DNA from: a virus | IMG/VR virus record: IMGVR_UViG_3300030116_000926 | Coordinates: 1-30,860 of that record | Length of the DNA: 30,860 nt | Direction: 5' to 3' (one strand) | Shown: positions 1 through 6,728 of the stretch, piece after piece | Position numbering within the stretch: the stretch's first letter is position 1 | How the letters are laid out: each line of letters opens with the position of its first letter | Program-made: the position numbers and the translations under genes | The notes under the pieces: generated by a model | Database searches by the model: none | Told to the model about the DNA's origin: nothing | What the model saw: the letters and a program-made list of their open reading frames with translations, nothing else

Positions 1-2
1 TA

Positions 3-38
3 ATAATTGACAAACTCAGAAATGGAACACACCAATGA
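3..38 (+). CDS. 3' end of an upstream gene (partial)
   Basis: The frame is open from the left edge and ends at the TGA at 36-38, which overlaps the next start codon as ATGA. The visible last residues are IIDKLRNGTHQ. The four-base overlap is the same junction style used by the following pair of genes, which is why this frame is taken as the end of a real gene. Nothing can be said about its function. Confidence 0.45.
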   Translation: MIDKLRNGTHQ

Positions 39-286
39 AAAGTGTAGCTATAGTATTTGCATTGTTAATGTTTAACTCTCAAGGAGATCCTAATGATTGG
101 AAAACAGCAAACGAATTTATGTATACTGACAACCTCAGTTCTTGTATGAAATTAAGACGTGAGGCTACTCGCAACACCAATGGTAAACTTACATTCAAAT
201 GTATCCAGGCAGAGGTAGAGCTTGAGGTACTTGCTATTGATAAATCATTGCATATAAATAAAATAATAAGGGAAGTTAAAAAATGA
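35..286 (+). CDS. small exported protein, unknown function
   Basis: This 83-residue protein begins with a short basic and hydrophobic leader (MKSVAIVFALLMF, residues 1-13) that looks like a signal peptide. The rest is hydrophilic with two cysteines, near residues 37 and 56, that could form a disulphide in the periplasm. It lies directly upstream of the amidase gene and overlaps it by four bases (ATGA), so the two are probably translated together. By position it could be a lysis accessory protein, but there is no lipobox and no clear spanin signature, so that role is only a guess. I do not recognise the family. Confidence 0.7.
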   Translation: MKSVAIVFALLMFNSQGDPNDWKTANEFMYTDNLSSCMKLRREATRNTNGKLTFKCIQAEVELEVLAIDKSLHINKIIREVKK

Positions 287-696
287 TAGAAAGAAAAGAA
301 ACTAAATACATAGTAATACATTGTGCCGATACTCCAGCTGATATGGATATTGGAGTAGAAACAATTCGTAAATGGCACGTTGAAGAAAGAGGATGGTCAG
401 ACGTAGGCTATCACTACATAATAAAAAGAGATGGCAAGATAGAACCAGCAAGAGATGTTAAGCTGCAAGGCGCACACGCAGTTGCAGTTAATGATAAATC
501 AGTAGGCATATGCCTTATCGGTAGAGGTGATAACTTTACAGAAGATCAGTTTTTCGGATTACACAATTTAATTAATACTCTTAATAGTATGTATGAAGAT
601 CTTGAAATCATTGGACACTCTGATGTAGAACCTAAGAAACCAAACTGCCCTGGGTTCGATGTCAAGCAATGGGTTCAAGACGAATTTTATGGCTAA
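283..696 (+). CDS. N-acetylmuramoyl-L-alanine amidase (endolysin, T7 lysozyme type)
   Basis: This 137-residue protein is an Amidase_2 domain that cuts the bond between MurNAc and L-alanine in peptidoglycan. Visible hallmarks are the opening strand YIVIHCADTP with zinc ligand His13, Tyr43-His44 in GYHYIIKRDG, His64 in the GAHA motif, His112 in GHSD and Cys122 in NCPGFD, with Lys118/Lys119 just before it. These correspond to the zinc ligands and catalytic Tyr/Lys of T7 gp3.5 (151 residues), so the enzyme looks intact and is only slightly short. T7 gp3.5 also binds the phage RNA polymerase, but no such polymerase is visible here, so lysis is the likely sole job. There is no signal peptide, so release to the wall would need a holin. 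It overlaps the preceding gene by four bases and the phosphoesterase by eight. Confidence 0.93.
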   Translation: MIERKETKYIVIHCADTPADMDIGVETIRKWHVEERGWSDVGYHYIIKRDGKIEPARDVKLQGAHAVAVNDKSVGICLIGRGDNFTEDQFFGLHNLINTLNSMYEDLEIIGHSDVEPKKPNCPGFDVKQWVQDEFYG

Positions 697-1399
697 AGGA
701 TATTCATCTGTACTTATCATTTCAGATTTACATTGCCCCTGGGAACATCCAGATGCATTTGAATTTTTAAAAACATTAAAGAAAAAAATTAAGCCAGAGT
801 TTGTACTGAACCTGGGTGATGAGGCAGATGCTCATGCTCTATCTATGCATGATACAGATCCAGATCTTATGTCAGCTGGTGATGAGCTGATTGCTGCTAA
901 AGAAAGACTACATGAATTAGAAAAAATTTTTCCAGAAATGACACTACTACATTCTAATCACTCTTCATTAATATACAGAAGAGCATTGAAACATGGAATG
1001 CCTAGAGCTTATTTAAAAAATTATAATCAATTCCTGGATGTAGGCCCAGGATGGAAATGGGTAGACGATATTAACTTTTCATTATCAGATGGATCAGAGG
1101 CATTTGCTACACATGGCATGGCAGCTGATGGTATAAAGTTAGCAATGCAATATGGTAAGAACGTAATCCAGGGCCATTTCCATTCTAAGTTTTCTATACA
1201 ATACTTTTCAAATCCAGATAAATTAATATGGTCAATGCAATGTGGATGTTTAACAAAACAAAGTTCACTTGCTTTTCAGTATGCTCGTAATTTTAAAATG
1301 AGATTTGTAATTGGTACCGGAGCTATCATCGATGGGCAGCCAAAGTTATATGCGATGAGATTAGATAAGTCTGGTAGATGGGATGGGGAGATTGTCTAA
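689..1399 (+). CDS. calcineurin-like metallophosphoesterase
   Basis: This 236-residue protein carries the ordered metal-binding motifs of the calcineurin-like phosphoesterase superfamily: D13-L-H15, G43-D44-x-x-D47, N90-H91 (here SNH rather than the usual GNH), H142 and G162-H163-F-H165. The superfamily hydrolyses phosphomonoesters or phosphodiesters with two metal ions; the substrate here is unknown. The start was set at the ATG at 689, overlapping the amidase end by eight bases. An in-frame ATG at 659 would give a 38-base overlap and ten extra residues with no family resemblance. Related genes occur in other phages beside lysis or replication genes. It could act on nucleic acid or on a nucleotide, and the sequence does not decide between them. 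Confidence 0.85.
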   Translation: MAKGYSSVLIISDLHCPWEHPDAFEFLKTLKKKIKPEFVLNLGDEADAHALSMHDTDPDLMSAGDELIAAKERLHELEKIFPEMTLLHSNHSSLIYRRALKHGMPRAYLKNYNQFLDVGPGWKWVDDINFSLSDGSEAFATHGMAADGIKLAMQYGKNVIQGHFHSKFSIQYFSNPDKLIWSMQCGCLTKQSSLAFQYARNFKMRFVIGTGAIIDGQPKLYAMRLDKSGRWDGEIV

Positions 1400-1532
1400 A
1401 CAAAAGTTTACAACATACATTCCTCATGAACCTATCTTTCACAAAACAAATATTGGAAGGAACCCTAGCAAAGCAAAGATGAACAAAGCAAAACGTAGAA
1501 GTTTTAAAAAGTATAGGGGCCAGGGCCGGTAA
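1383..1532 (+). CDS. 49-residue basic protein
   Basis: This short frame starts at the ATG at 1383 inside the end of the phosphoesterase gene and stops at a TAA whose last base opens the next ATG (TAATG at 1530-1534). It encodes a very basic protein: the C-terminal part reads AKMNKAKRRSFKKYRGQGR. Without it there would be a 130-base hole in a genome that otherwise leaves almost none, and its tight junctions on both sides match the other genes. It may bind nucleic acid, but no family is recognised. Confidence 0.6.
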   Translation: MGRLSKQKFTTYIPHEPIFHKTNIGRNPSKAKMNKAKRRSFKKYRGQGR

Positions 1533-1834
1533 TGAAATCAGTTACCATCAATGGACACAAACATATTTTTTTAAAATTAAATTGGATTGATATTGTCGGA
1601 GCATCAACGTTAGAAGGTGACGTAGATTTCCAGAGAATGAAATGCGCCAACATTACGACAGAGGCTTATCTGTATGATACCTTTGAATTAGATGGTAGAG
1701 AATTTGTTAGAACGTTTGCATCCTACTCATTAGACGATGACTTTGGATATGGGGATAGAAACTGTTATCCGATTGAAGTGTTCGATAAACGCAGCCAAAA
1801 AGCCATCAGAGATGCTCTCAGATTGATGAAATAG
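1532..1834 (+). CDS. hypothetical protein, 100 residues
   Basis: The start codon overlaps the stop of the preceding small gene (TAATG). The protein is soluble and acidic with mixed strand and helix content. It has a DDDFGYGDRN acidic stretch near residues 68-77 and ends in a basic helix. No family is recognised. It is the last rightward gene before a convergent junction with the leftward module, so it probably closes this transcription unit. Confidence 0.65.
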   Translation: MKSVTINGHKHIFLKLNWIDIVGASTLEGDVDFQRMKCANITTEAYLYDTFELDGREFVRTFASYSLDDDFGYGDRNCYPIEVFDKRSQKAIRDALRLMK

Positions 1835-1890
1835 GGTGTCCTGGTATGATTGGTCATCTAAATAAACAACCCTCTGTAAAGCTCTCTAAA

Positions 1891-2142
1891 TCATTTTAAA
1901 GGCAAAGTGTTCGGTATGTTCTCTACTGCACCTAGTAATCCAGCACAATAGCTACCAAACACTACATAATCATAATAAAAAAATCTATCTAGCTCTACTC
2001 CATCCTTCTTTAGAATGGTTCTATGTTCAAAAAGATTATGCTCATATGGATCTTCGCATTGCTCTTCTGTAACCTGGACAGGATGCATCATATATAATTC
2101 AGATCCTACTCCCAGGTACAGAATTAAAACAAAAAGTTTCAC
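1891..2142 (-). CDS. small exported protein, GTG start, unknown function
   Basis: This 83-residue protein starts at GTG (2142-2140), sharing GTGA with the stop of the upstream gene. Residues 1-15 (MKLFVLILYLGVGSE) form a plausible signal peptide. The remainder has two cysteines, in the EQCEDPYEH and GSYCAGLLG segments, that could pair in an oxidising compartment. It is the last gene of the leftward module. Together with the gene at 35-286 it is one of two small signal-bearing, two-cysteine proteins in the left part of the window, though the two are not visibly related. Function unknown. Confidence 0.6.
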   Translation of the reverse strand: MKLFVLILYLGVGSELYMMHPVQVTEEQCEDPYEHNLFEHRTILKKDGVELDRFFYYDYVVFGSYCAGLLGAVENIPNTLPLK

Positions 2143-2375
2143 GTTCTACAAAGTTGTACTAGCTGCTTAATTATATCTTGAATTCTATCTTTCAATCTTG
2201 ATATAATCTTGTCCTTTAATTTTACGTTTTCATACAGGGCCACAACCTCTTGCTCTTTTTTAGATAGCTTAGTCTGTAGCTCTCCATTCAAATCTTGATG
2301 GCCCTTGTTTATTGTTTTAAGATTATTGTTTTCTTCTGTTAGTCTATCTATTTCTTTTGTCTGATCAGTTACCAC
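2139..2375 (-). CDS. short coiled-coil protein, GTG start
   Basis: This 78-residue protein is almost entirely heptad-like helix rich in Glu, Lys, Leu and Asn (for example KEIDRLTEENNNLKTI), so a coiled-coil dimer is likely. It has no membrane segment. The GTG start is supported by a strong Shine-Dalgarno sequence, AAAGGAGG, placed six bases upstream. It overlaps the upstream gene by 11 bases and the downstream one by four, so it belongs to the same leftward operon. The lack of a membrane anchor argues against an Rz-type spanin. Function unknown. Confidence 0.65.
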   Translation of the reverse strand: MVTDQTKEIDRLTEENNNLKTINKGHQDLNGELQTKLSKKEQEVVALYENVKLKDKIISRLKDRIQDIIKQLVQLCRT

Positions 2376-2661
2376 TTATATCCTCCTTTGGATTTTTGAG
2401 TAGAGTATGCTCAATCTTATCTCGATGAGTTTCAATCCATAATTCCTCGTATGGTCTGATCTCTACATTCTGAGGAAACATTGGACTATGTTCTAATTTA
2501 GAAAGCTCTGGTGATCCAGCTGTATAAAATTTTTGGTATTGATCTACATGAGGTTCTTCATTACCTGGGATAGTAATAACAACTACATCCTCAACACCAT
2601 TGAATGCCTCAATCAAACCTTTGATAAATTCTTTTCTAAATCTACTCTTAAAAATTTTCAT
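2365..2661 (-). CDS. hypothetical protein, 98 residues
   Basis: The ATG overlaps the stop of the LexA-like gene as ATGA. The N-terminus is basic (MKIFKSRFRKEF), followed by a mixed alpha/beta segment with VEDVVVITIPGN and an acidic, Glu-rich C-terminal half. No family is recognised. Its place directly after the winged-helix gene in the leftward operon suggests it is expressed with that regulator. Confidence 0.6.
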   Translation of the reverse strand: MKIFKSRFRKEFIKGLIEAFNGVEDVVVITIPGNEEPHVDQYQKFYTAGSPELSKLEHSPMFPQNVEIRPYEELWIETHRDKIEHTLLKNPKEDISGN

Positions 2662-2873
2662 TGTAATATCTCAATGCCTCTAGGTTTAGCTGGATATACT
2701 TTGATAAGATTATCTCTTTCAAGTAAACGCAGCATTCGATGAACGTTAGAATGTACACACTCCATATGCCTAGCACATTCTCTTACAGTAGGAGGTACCT
2801 CTTCCTTCTGCACATATCCTTTTATAAACTTAAATAGTTTTAGTTGCTTTTTAGTTATCATTAGATTTGACAT
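2658..2873 (-). CDS. stand-alone LexA-type winged helix DNA-binding protein
   Basis: The 71 residues match the N-terminal DNA-binding domain of LexA: a first helix with TKKQLKLFKFIKGY, then PPTVRECARHMECVHSNVHRMLRLLERDN, then a wing ending in RGIEI. The recognition helix region is around residues 38-52. LexA itself is about 200 residues and carries a C-terminal serine protease that self-cleaves on DNA damage; that part is completely absent. This protein therefore cannot respond to RecA by self-cleavage and is probably a small repressor or a competitor at LexA-type operators. The start follows AAGGAG seven bases upstream and overlaps the Erf gene end by 23 bases. Confidence 0.78.
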   Translation of the reverse strand: MSNLMITKKQLKLFKFIKGYVQKEEVPPTVRECARHMECVHSNVHRMLRLLERDNLIKVYPAKPRGIEILQ

Positions 2874-3549
2874 TACCTAGCTCCTTTTTAATTTTCTGGA
2901 ATTCTTTAATCATCAAATCATAAGTAACTTGATCTACTTCTTTTAAGTTATTCCAAGAATGTAATTGATTGTTTTCTTGCTCTTCTAGCATTGCTAATTT
3001 TTTATCAAGATCCATTGACTTATCTTGTGCAATACCTTTAGCACCTCTTACTTGAGTTCTTGCGTACTCTTTCCATTTATTTAGATCGTCAACTCTCTTG
3101 TCCTGGTTAGCATTACCATCATCATCCTCACTAGGTAATCCATAGATAGCCTGGAGAGAATATCTTTTTGCATATGTAATGGCAGATCCCAGGGCCTGGC
3201 TATCTGCATAATTATTATTCTTAGGTACAACTAAGTATCTAGATTTAATTACATCACTACATTCATCATGCATTAATATTGTTGTAACGTACATAGTAGT
3301 ATCAATCACACCATCGATGTTTTCTTTTTCATAATCAATAGTCTGTGTAAATGCTAATCCATGTTTGGCCCCTTGATTAGCAGCTGCAATTACATCTTCT
3401 AATCCAGCATAGCTTGATTTAAAATAAGGATTTTTTTTATCTTTAATAGCTACATGGGCCTCTTCCTGGAAGGCACTTAAAGCCTCTACTAATTTATTAG
3501 TGTTTGGTTTCGTCATCGTCATCTTGTCCTGGTTCTTCTGGTTCATCAT
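2851..3549 (-). CDS. erf: Erf-type single-strand annealing recombinase
   Basis: This 232-residue protein carries the ERF family signature: a KNPYFKSSYAGLEDVI segment near residues 39-54, then NNYADSQALGSAITYAKRYSL near 111-132 and IYGLPSEDDDGN just after it. Erf of phage P22 forms rings on single-stranded DNA and anneals complementary strands, which supports recombination-dependent replication and genome circularisation. Family length is usually 180-250 residues, so it looks complete. The C-terminal third is charged and helical. A strong GGAGG lies just before two adjacent ATGs, so either of those is the start, giving an overlap of about 50 bases with the preceding gene. Its partner exonuclease lies two genes upstream in the same operon. 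Confidence 0.88.
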   Translation of the reverse strand: MMNQKNQDKMTMTKPNTNKLVEALSAFQEEAHVAIKDKKNPYFKSSYAGLEDVIAAANQGAKHGLAFTQTIDYEKENIDGVIDTTMYVTTILMHDECSDVIKSRYLVVPKNNNYADSQALGSAITYAKRYSLQAIYGLPSEDDDGNANQDKRVDDLNKWKEYARTQVRGAKGIAQDKSMDLDKKLAMLEEQENNQLHSWNNLKEVDQVTYDLMIKEFQKIKKELGNVKSNDN

Positions 3550-3766
3550 TTCCTCCTGGTTTAATTACATTAATTGTGAATATTTGATTTTGTATCCTAA
3601 GACCTTCGATAGCTGCAAAGGCAACATACTCAATAAGCTCTTCAATAAAATCTTGCTCAAGATCAAGGCCGGTTTTTTCATAAAGTTTTTTTTGAAAAAT
3701 TTTAGCAGCCTCTTTCCGAGCAAGAATGTAAGCATTGATTTGAAATAATGTTTTAGGATCATGCAT
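3497..3766 (-). CDS. hypothetical protein with acidic tail, 89 residues
   Basis: The N-terminal two thirds are predicted helix, and the last part is strongly acidic (NDEPEEPGQDDDDETKH). It overlaps the exonuclease end by eight bases and the Erf start by about 50. Lying between a nuclease and its annealing protein, it may be an accessory of that recombination pair. The acidic tail could mimic DNA or dock on a partner protein. No family is recognised. Confidence 0.6.
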   Translation of the reverse strand: MHDPKTLFQINAYILARKEAAKIFQKKLYEKTGLDLEQDFIEELIEYVAFAAIEGLRIQNQIFTINVIKPGGNDEPEEPGQDDDDETKH

Positions 3767-4733
3767 CTATTTGTTTTAGACTAAACCTCCTGGATACTGT
3801 AGGTGGTTCATCCTTTAACTGTATTGTTTTAGTTTTAACTCTCTTCATTGTAGTATGTTTTATTTCATACCCATTACACAGAGCTACCTCATTCTCACCT
3901 AAGATTTCTTTTATCCTGGTAGAAACTTCATCCTCTATTTCTTTACCAGCTGATATAGTTTTCTTAGCTGCAAGAAAATCATCTATAAGTTTTGGTAATT
4001 CATTATTAGTAGATAGATCTGTAACATCCTTAGATCCATTACCTTTAATAAATTTAGATGCCTCTTTACTAGATCCCATTTTGTACCAAAGATTTTTACC
4101 TTCCATGATACCATCTAATCTGTAAAAGAATTCTGTAGCAGCATCTATTAACTTAGTCTGCATCTCTTTAGTTGGTTTATAAACAAACCATTGCAGCTCC
4201 CAGCCTTTACAAAGTCTAACTAATATTGCGTATTGATATTTAGTAGTTAGCATCTGGGCCTGGACTTGCATCTGATAGATCTCAGATACAGGATCAGTAG
4301 CAGCTCCAGAATAATTTTTAATCTCAACCACACCCAATCCACTTAGGCTGTGGGAGGTGCCTAAGTAGTCAGTTAAGTTTAAAACACCTTTGATATTAAT
4401 AATACCATCCAGGCTGCTACCGATCTTTCCTCCATCAACATCATAAAAGAAAGCCTCGGTGCTAATGCCAAACTCTAGAGGGAGCTTTTCTCCGGCAACT
4501 TTTGTGATTTGATCTTGGAATAGTTTAAAGATGGCCGGTTCTAAAAAAGTACCAGCCTGTACTTTAGGATTGTTAGCTAAGTCATTGTTAGCCTCCTTCC
4601 CTTGTAAGGCATCTTTTGCCTTTTCCAACTCCTCATTCGGAGAGTTGAAACCTATGTAACCTTTATCAGTTAATACTACTTTTGGTAAACTACTCGAACC
4701 AATTTCTCTTCTGGCATATGATGTAAGTTTCAT
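3759..4733 (-). CDS. YqaJ/lambda-exonuclease-like PD-(D/E)XK nuclease
   Basis: This 324-residue protein has the core of the YqaJ viral recombinase family: Glu65 in GTFLEP, Asp109 in GSSLDGII, the E137-I-K139 motif in GVVEIKN, and a glutamine-rich helix YQMQVQAQM (about 153-161). These are the metal and catalytic residues of PD-(D/E)XK exonucleases that resect a double-strand end to give single strand for an annealing protein, here Erf. The start at 4733 was chosen because GGGAGG lies six bases upstream and the ATG overlaps the previous stop as TAATG. A longer frame from 4769 lacks such a site. The C-terminal ~120 residues are helical and charged and are not assigned. Confidence 0.82.
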   Translation of the reverse strand: MKLTSYARREIGSSSLPKVVLTDKGYIGFNSPNEELEKAKDALQGKEANNDLANNPKVQAGTFLEPAIFKLFQDQITKVAGEKLPLEFGISTEAFFYDVDGGKIGSSLDGIINIKGVLNLTDYLGTSHSLSGLGVVEIKNYSGAATDPVSEIYQMQVQAQMLTTKYQYAILVRLCKGWELQWFVYKPTKEMQTKLIDAATEFFYRLDGIMEGKNLWYKMGSSKEASKFIKGNGSKDVTDLSTNNELPKLIDDFLAAKKTISAGKEIEDEVSTRIKEILGENEVALCNGYEIKHTTMKRVKTKTIQLKDEPPTVSRRFSLKQIDA

Positions 4734-4891
4734 TAGATACCTCCCATCATTCCATAGTACGATGCACACTTATCAGACAACGCACACATAAATATTGTGA
4801 AAAAATATACTGCTACTAACATTAAAAGAAATGCAGCGCACTCTACAGCAAACATAATTTGCTCTTTATATTTTTTAATTAGACTTATCAT
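4733..4891 (-). CDS. 52-residue single-helix membrane protein
   Basis: A short basic N-terminus (MISLIKKYKEQ) is followed by one strongly hydrophobic segment at about residues 12-36 and a small tail with a second cysteine-containing stretch. AAAGGAG six to seven bases upstream of the ATG at 4891 decides this start over an in-frame ATG at 4975, which would overlap the recombinase gene. Its stop forms a TAATG junction with the nuclease gene. It could be a small holin-like or membrane-modifying early protein, but nothing proves it. Confidence 0.6.
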   Translation of the reverse strand: MISLIKKYKEQIMFAVECAAFLLMLVAVYFFTIFMCALSDKCASYYGMMGGI

Positions 4892-4964
4892 TTTTACTCC
4901 TTTGTTAATTGGTGTCCAAATGATCTCATATAGTTTATCTTTTAGACACATATTGTTTATATTT

Positions 4965-5633
4965 CTAATGAACATTAACAGAACATCTGTTCATGTAATT
5001 TCTTACAGTAGAAGGGTACCAAGTATTAGATCTCTTACTAGCTGTAGGAATTCCTCTTGCATTAAGAGCATTAGCAATACCTTGTAATGATGTTACTCCA
5101 TACTTTTTAAGATCTGCAATAATAGTATTGATGACAACAGCTTTACGATCTGCCTCTTGCATCTTAGATTTGTTACCTTTTTTTGCAGCTTGTTTTAGGT
5201 TCTTAGTATTACCTAAAGTAACACCTCTCTTCTTAGCCTGGGCCAAAGCAGCTTTAGTATTTTTTCTTAACGTATCTAAATACTGTTCAGCTACAGCAGC
5301 TAAAACTTGTATTGTAAATTTATTAACTGAAGGCATATCACAACACACAAACTCAATCTTGCTTTCCATTAATGATGCTGTGAATGCTAAGTTACGAGAT
5401 AGTCTATCAAGTCTAGCTATAACTAAGATTGCTTTTTCTTTTTTACATAGCTCCAGGGCCTGTGTTAGTTGTGGTCTATTATTTTTAGATCCACTTTCCT
5501 CTTCCTGGAATACTTGCAGCAACTGATCATTCTTAACAAACTCATTAATAGTTTGTAATTGATCACTAGCTCCATAACCTTGCTTACCTTGTTTGTCTGT
5601 ACTAACTCTAGTGTAACCTACATACTTAATCAT
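4965..5633 (-). CDS. serine site-specific recombinase (resolvase/invertase family)
   Basis: This 222-residue protein has the N-terminal resolvase catalytic domain: YTRVSTDKQ with the nucleophile Ser11 and Arg9, and the ARLDRLSRN motif with Arg74, Asp76, Arg77 and Arg80. A long linking helix follows (about residues 115-140), then a C-terminal DNA-binding region containing NARGIPTASKRSNTWYPSTV. It is much shorter than large serine integrases (450-600 residues) and slightly longer than Tn3-type resolvases (~185). It could resolve genome multimers, invert a segment or act as an integrase. No paired crossover sites were recognised. GAGAGGAG precedes the ATG, which overlaps the upstream stop as ATGA. 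Confidence 0.87.
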   Translation of the reverse strand: MIKYVGYTRVSTDKQGKQGYGASDQLQTINEFVKNDQLLQVFQEEESGSKNNRPQLTQALELCKKEKAILVIARLDRLSRNLAFTASLMESKIEFVCCDMPSVNKFTIQVLAAVAEQYLDTLRKNTKAALAQAKKRGVTLGNTKNLKQAAKKGNKSKMQEADRKAVVINTIIADLKKYGVTSLQGIANALNARGIPTASKRSNTWYPSTVRNYMNRCSVNVH

Positions 5634-6070
5634 TTTGCTCTCCTCTCTTTTAAAAGTTTCATTGCATATTTGTAGCCTTCATTATCTTCATAAAAAGTTA
5701 AATCAGCTTTGGCATTAATTTTGATATTTAGAAGATCAATGTTACTCATAGATCTAAATTGTTTCTTCCAGGCATTTTCATATGCTTTAGAAATAATACC
5801 ACCAACAATTAAGTTATGAGTTTGAACTGTATTGATAGGCCCAGCTACTTTCCATTTACCCTGGTATTCATTACTTAGAATGATAGGTGTTTTTTTACCT
5901 TGTTTGATTTTTTTCTTATCAATAAAGCTCTCTTCTATTTTATGCAGCATATCTCTAACTCTTTTGTATGCTCTAGGTTCAACGTAAAGCTCTATTTTTT
6001 GATGTTTAAAATCCTTTGGATCCATATGATTAGTTTTGAATTCAAAGTATTTCTTTTTCTTTTTAACCAT
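5630..6070 (-). CDS. hypothetical basic protein, 146 residues
   Basis: This is the first gene of the leftward module. The start at 6070 follows AAAGGGAGG, five bases upstream; a frame reaching 6181 would run through the promoter region and lacks this signal. The protein opens with a lysine run (MVKKKKKYFEF) and is basic throughout, with a mixed alpha/beta middle containing TVQTHNLIVGGIISKAYENAW. It may bind DNA, and by position might work with the recombinase that starts in its stop codon. No family is recognised. Confidence 0.65.
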   Translation of the reverse strand: MVKKKKKYFEFKTNHMDPKDFKHQKIELYVEPRAYKRVRDMLHKIEESFIDKKKIKQGKKTPIILSNEYQGKWKVAGPINTVQTHNLIVGGIISKAYENAWKKQFRSMSNIDLLNIKINAKADLTFYEDNEGYKYAMKLLKERRAK

Positions 6071-6169
6071 GTTTCCTCCCTTTGTTAATGGTCTTATATT
6101 GTTCATGTATAATAATATATATATTAAATATATATTTTCAAGCATCTTAACAAAATAAAGGAAAAATAA
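6071..6169. promoter_or_regulatory. divergent control region between leftward and rightward early genes
   Basis: These 99 bases separate two divergent transcription units and contain a long alternating AT stretch at 6107-6137. A leftward promoter can be proposed (see the separate entry). For the rightward genes only weak candidates are visible, such as TTGTTC at 6099-6104 with TATTAA 17 bases later. Two opposing promoters would overlap here, so a single repressor could switch both. The neighbouring ribbon-helix-helix protein is an obvious candidate. Confidence 0.55.
6112..6141 (-). promoter_or_regulatory. candidate sigma70 promoter for the leftward operon
   Basis: Read leftward, TTGAAA (6141-6136) and TATTAT (6117-6112) are separated by 18 bases, each differing from the bacterial consensus at one position. 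The expected start is near 6105, giving a leader of about 35 bases before the ATG at 6070. The area is extremely AT-rich, which makes chance matches more likely. Confidence 0.5.
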
Positions 6170-6343
6170 ATGCAACCTCAATTAACCCCCATTTATCTGA
6201 AGTTTCCGAGCAAACTGAAGGATAAGTTAAAAAAAGAGGCTAAGAAAAACAGGGTATCGATGGTGAAATTCATAACCGATGCTGTTGAATTAGCTTTAAA
6301 CTCAAAACCACAATATCAAAAGAGAGGAAAAAATGTCAGATAA
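6170..6343 (+). CDS. ribbon-helix-helix DNA-binding protein
   Basis: This 57-residue protein has the CopG/Arc-type pattern: a strand with alternating residues (QLTPIYLKFP, about 4-13), a lysine-rich helix SKLKDKLKKEAKKN, a turn at RVS and a second helix MVKFITDAVELAL (about 31-43). Such proteins dimerise and insert the paired strands into the DNA major groove. It is the first rightward gene after the divergent control region and starts behind AAAGGA. Autorepression and control of the opposite operon are plausible. It overlaps the next gene by 11 bases. Confidence 0.75.
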   Translation: MQPQLTPIYLKFPSKLKDKLKKEAKKNRVSMVKFITDAVELALNSKPQYQKRGKNVR

Positions 6344-6728
6344 AATAAATCCAGATCATTACAAAAACAATTCAATAGAAACTTGTGATGCTACATTCTC
6401 ACAACTATCAGAGGCAGAAATACTTGGGGCCTGTAAGTTTAATATAGCTAAGTACATATTCAGAGCTGGTAAAAAAGTACAAACGTTAGAAGGTACCAGG
6501 GATGATGTTGGCAAGGCCCATTGGTATTGTGAGAGATTGCTGCAAGAGCTTACTAACATGATCAATAAAAGAAAAAAAACAAAACGAAAAGATCCAACTG
6601 AAATTGATTTGGATGATTTAACAGAGGATGATCTACAGGAGCTGCTTGATCCAACATACAAAAGAAAGAGCAAGGTAGTAGATTTTAAAAAGAAGGAGGA
6701 TCACAATGGCGACACCAATACCAAATAA
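6333..6728 (+). CDS. DUF3310 protein (T7 gp1.7-like domain)
   Basis: This 131-residue protein begins with the DUF3310 pattern: INPDHYKNNSIETCD, then GACKFNIAKYIFRAGKK, then DVGKAHWYCERLL at about residues 5-70. The same domain occurs in T7 gp1.7, a nucleotide kinase acting on dGMP and dTMP, so a role in deoxynucleotide metabolism is possible. Many DUF3310 phage proteins have not been tested. The second half is a lysine-rich linker followed by an acidic segment (EIDLDDLTEDDLQELLD), which is not part of the domain. AGAGAGGAAAA precedes the ATG. Confidence 0.78.
   Translation: MSDKINPDHYKNNSIETCDATFSQLSEAEILGACKFNIAKYIFRAGKKVQTLEGTRDDVGKAHWYCERLLQELTNMINKRKKTKRKDPTEIDLDDLTEDDLQELLDPTYKRKSKVVDFKKKEDHNGDTNTK

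Noticed and set aside
659-688. Upstream start for the phosphoesterase
   Set aside because: It would overlap the amidase by 38 bases and add residues with no family match; the ATG at 689 fits the usual short overlap.
1835-1890. Possible terminator between the convergent genes
   Set aside because: The 56 bases show only weak, imperfect pairing (around TGATTGGTCA) and no stable stem with a T run in either direction.
4734-4769. Longer start for the YqaJ-type nuclease
   Set aside because: The ATG at 4733 has GGGAGG at ideal spacing and a TAATG junction, whereas the longer form overlaps the small membrane protein gene.
4965-5633. Calling the phage temperate from the serine recombinase
   Set aside because: The protein is of resolvase size, no attachment site was seen, and no CI-type repressor with a full regulatory domain was found. 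The evidence is not enough either way.
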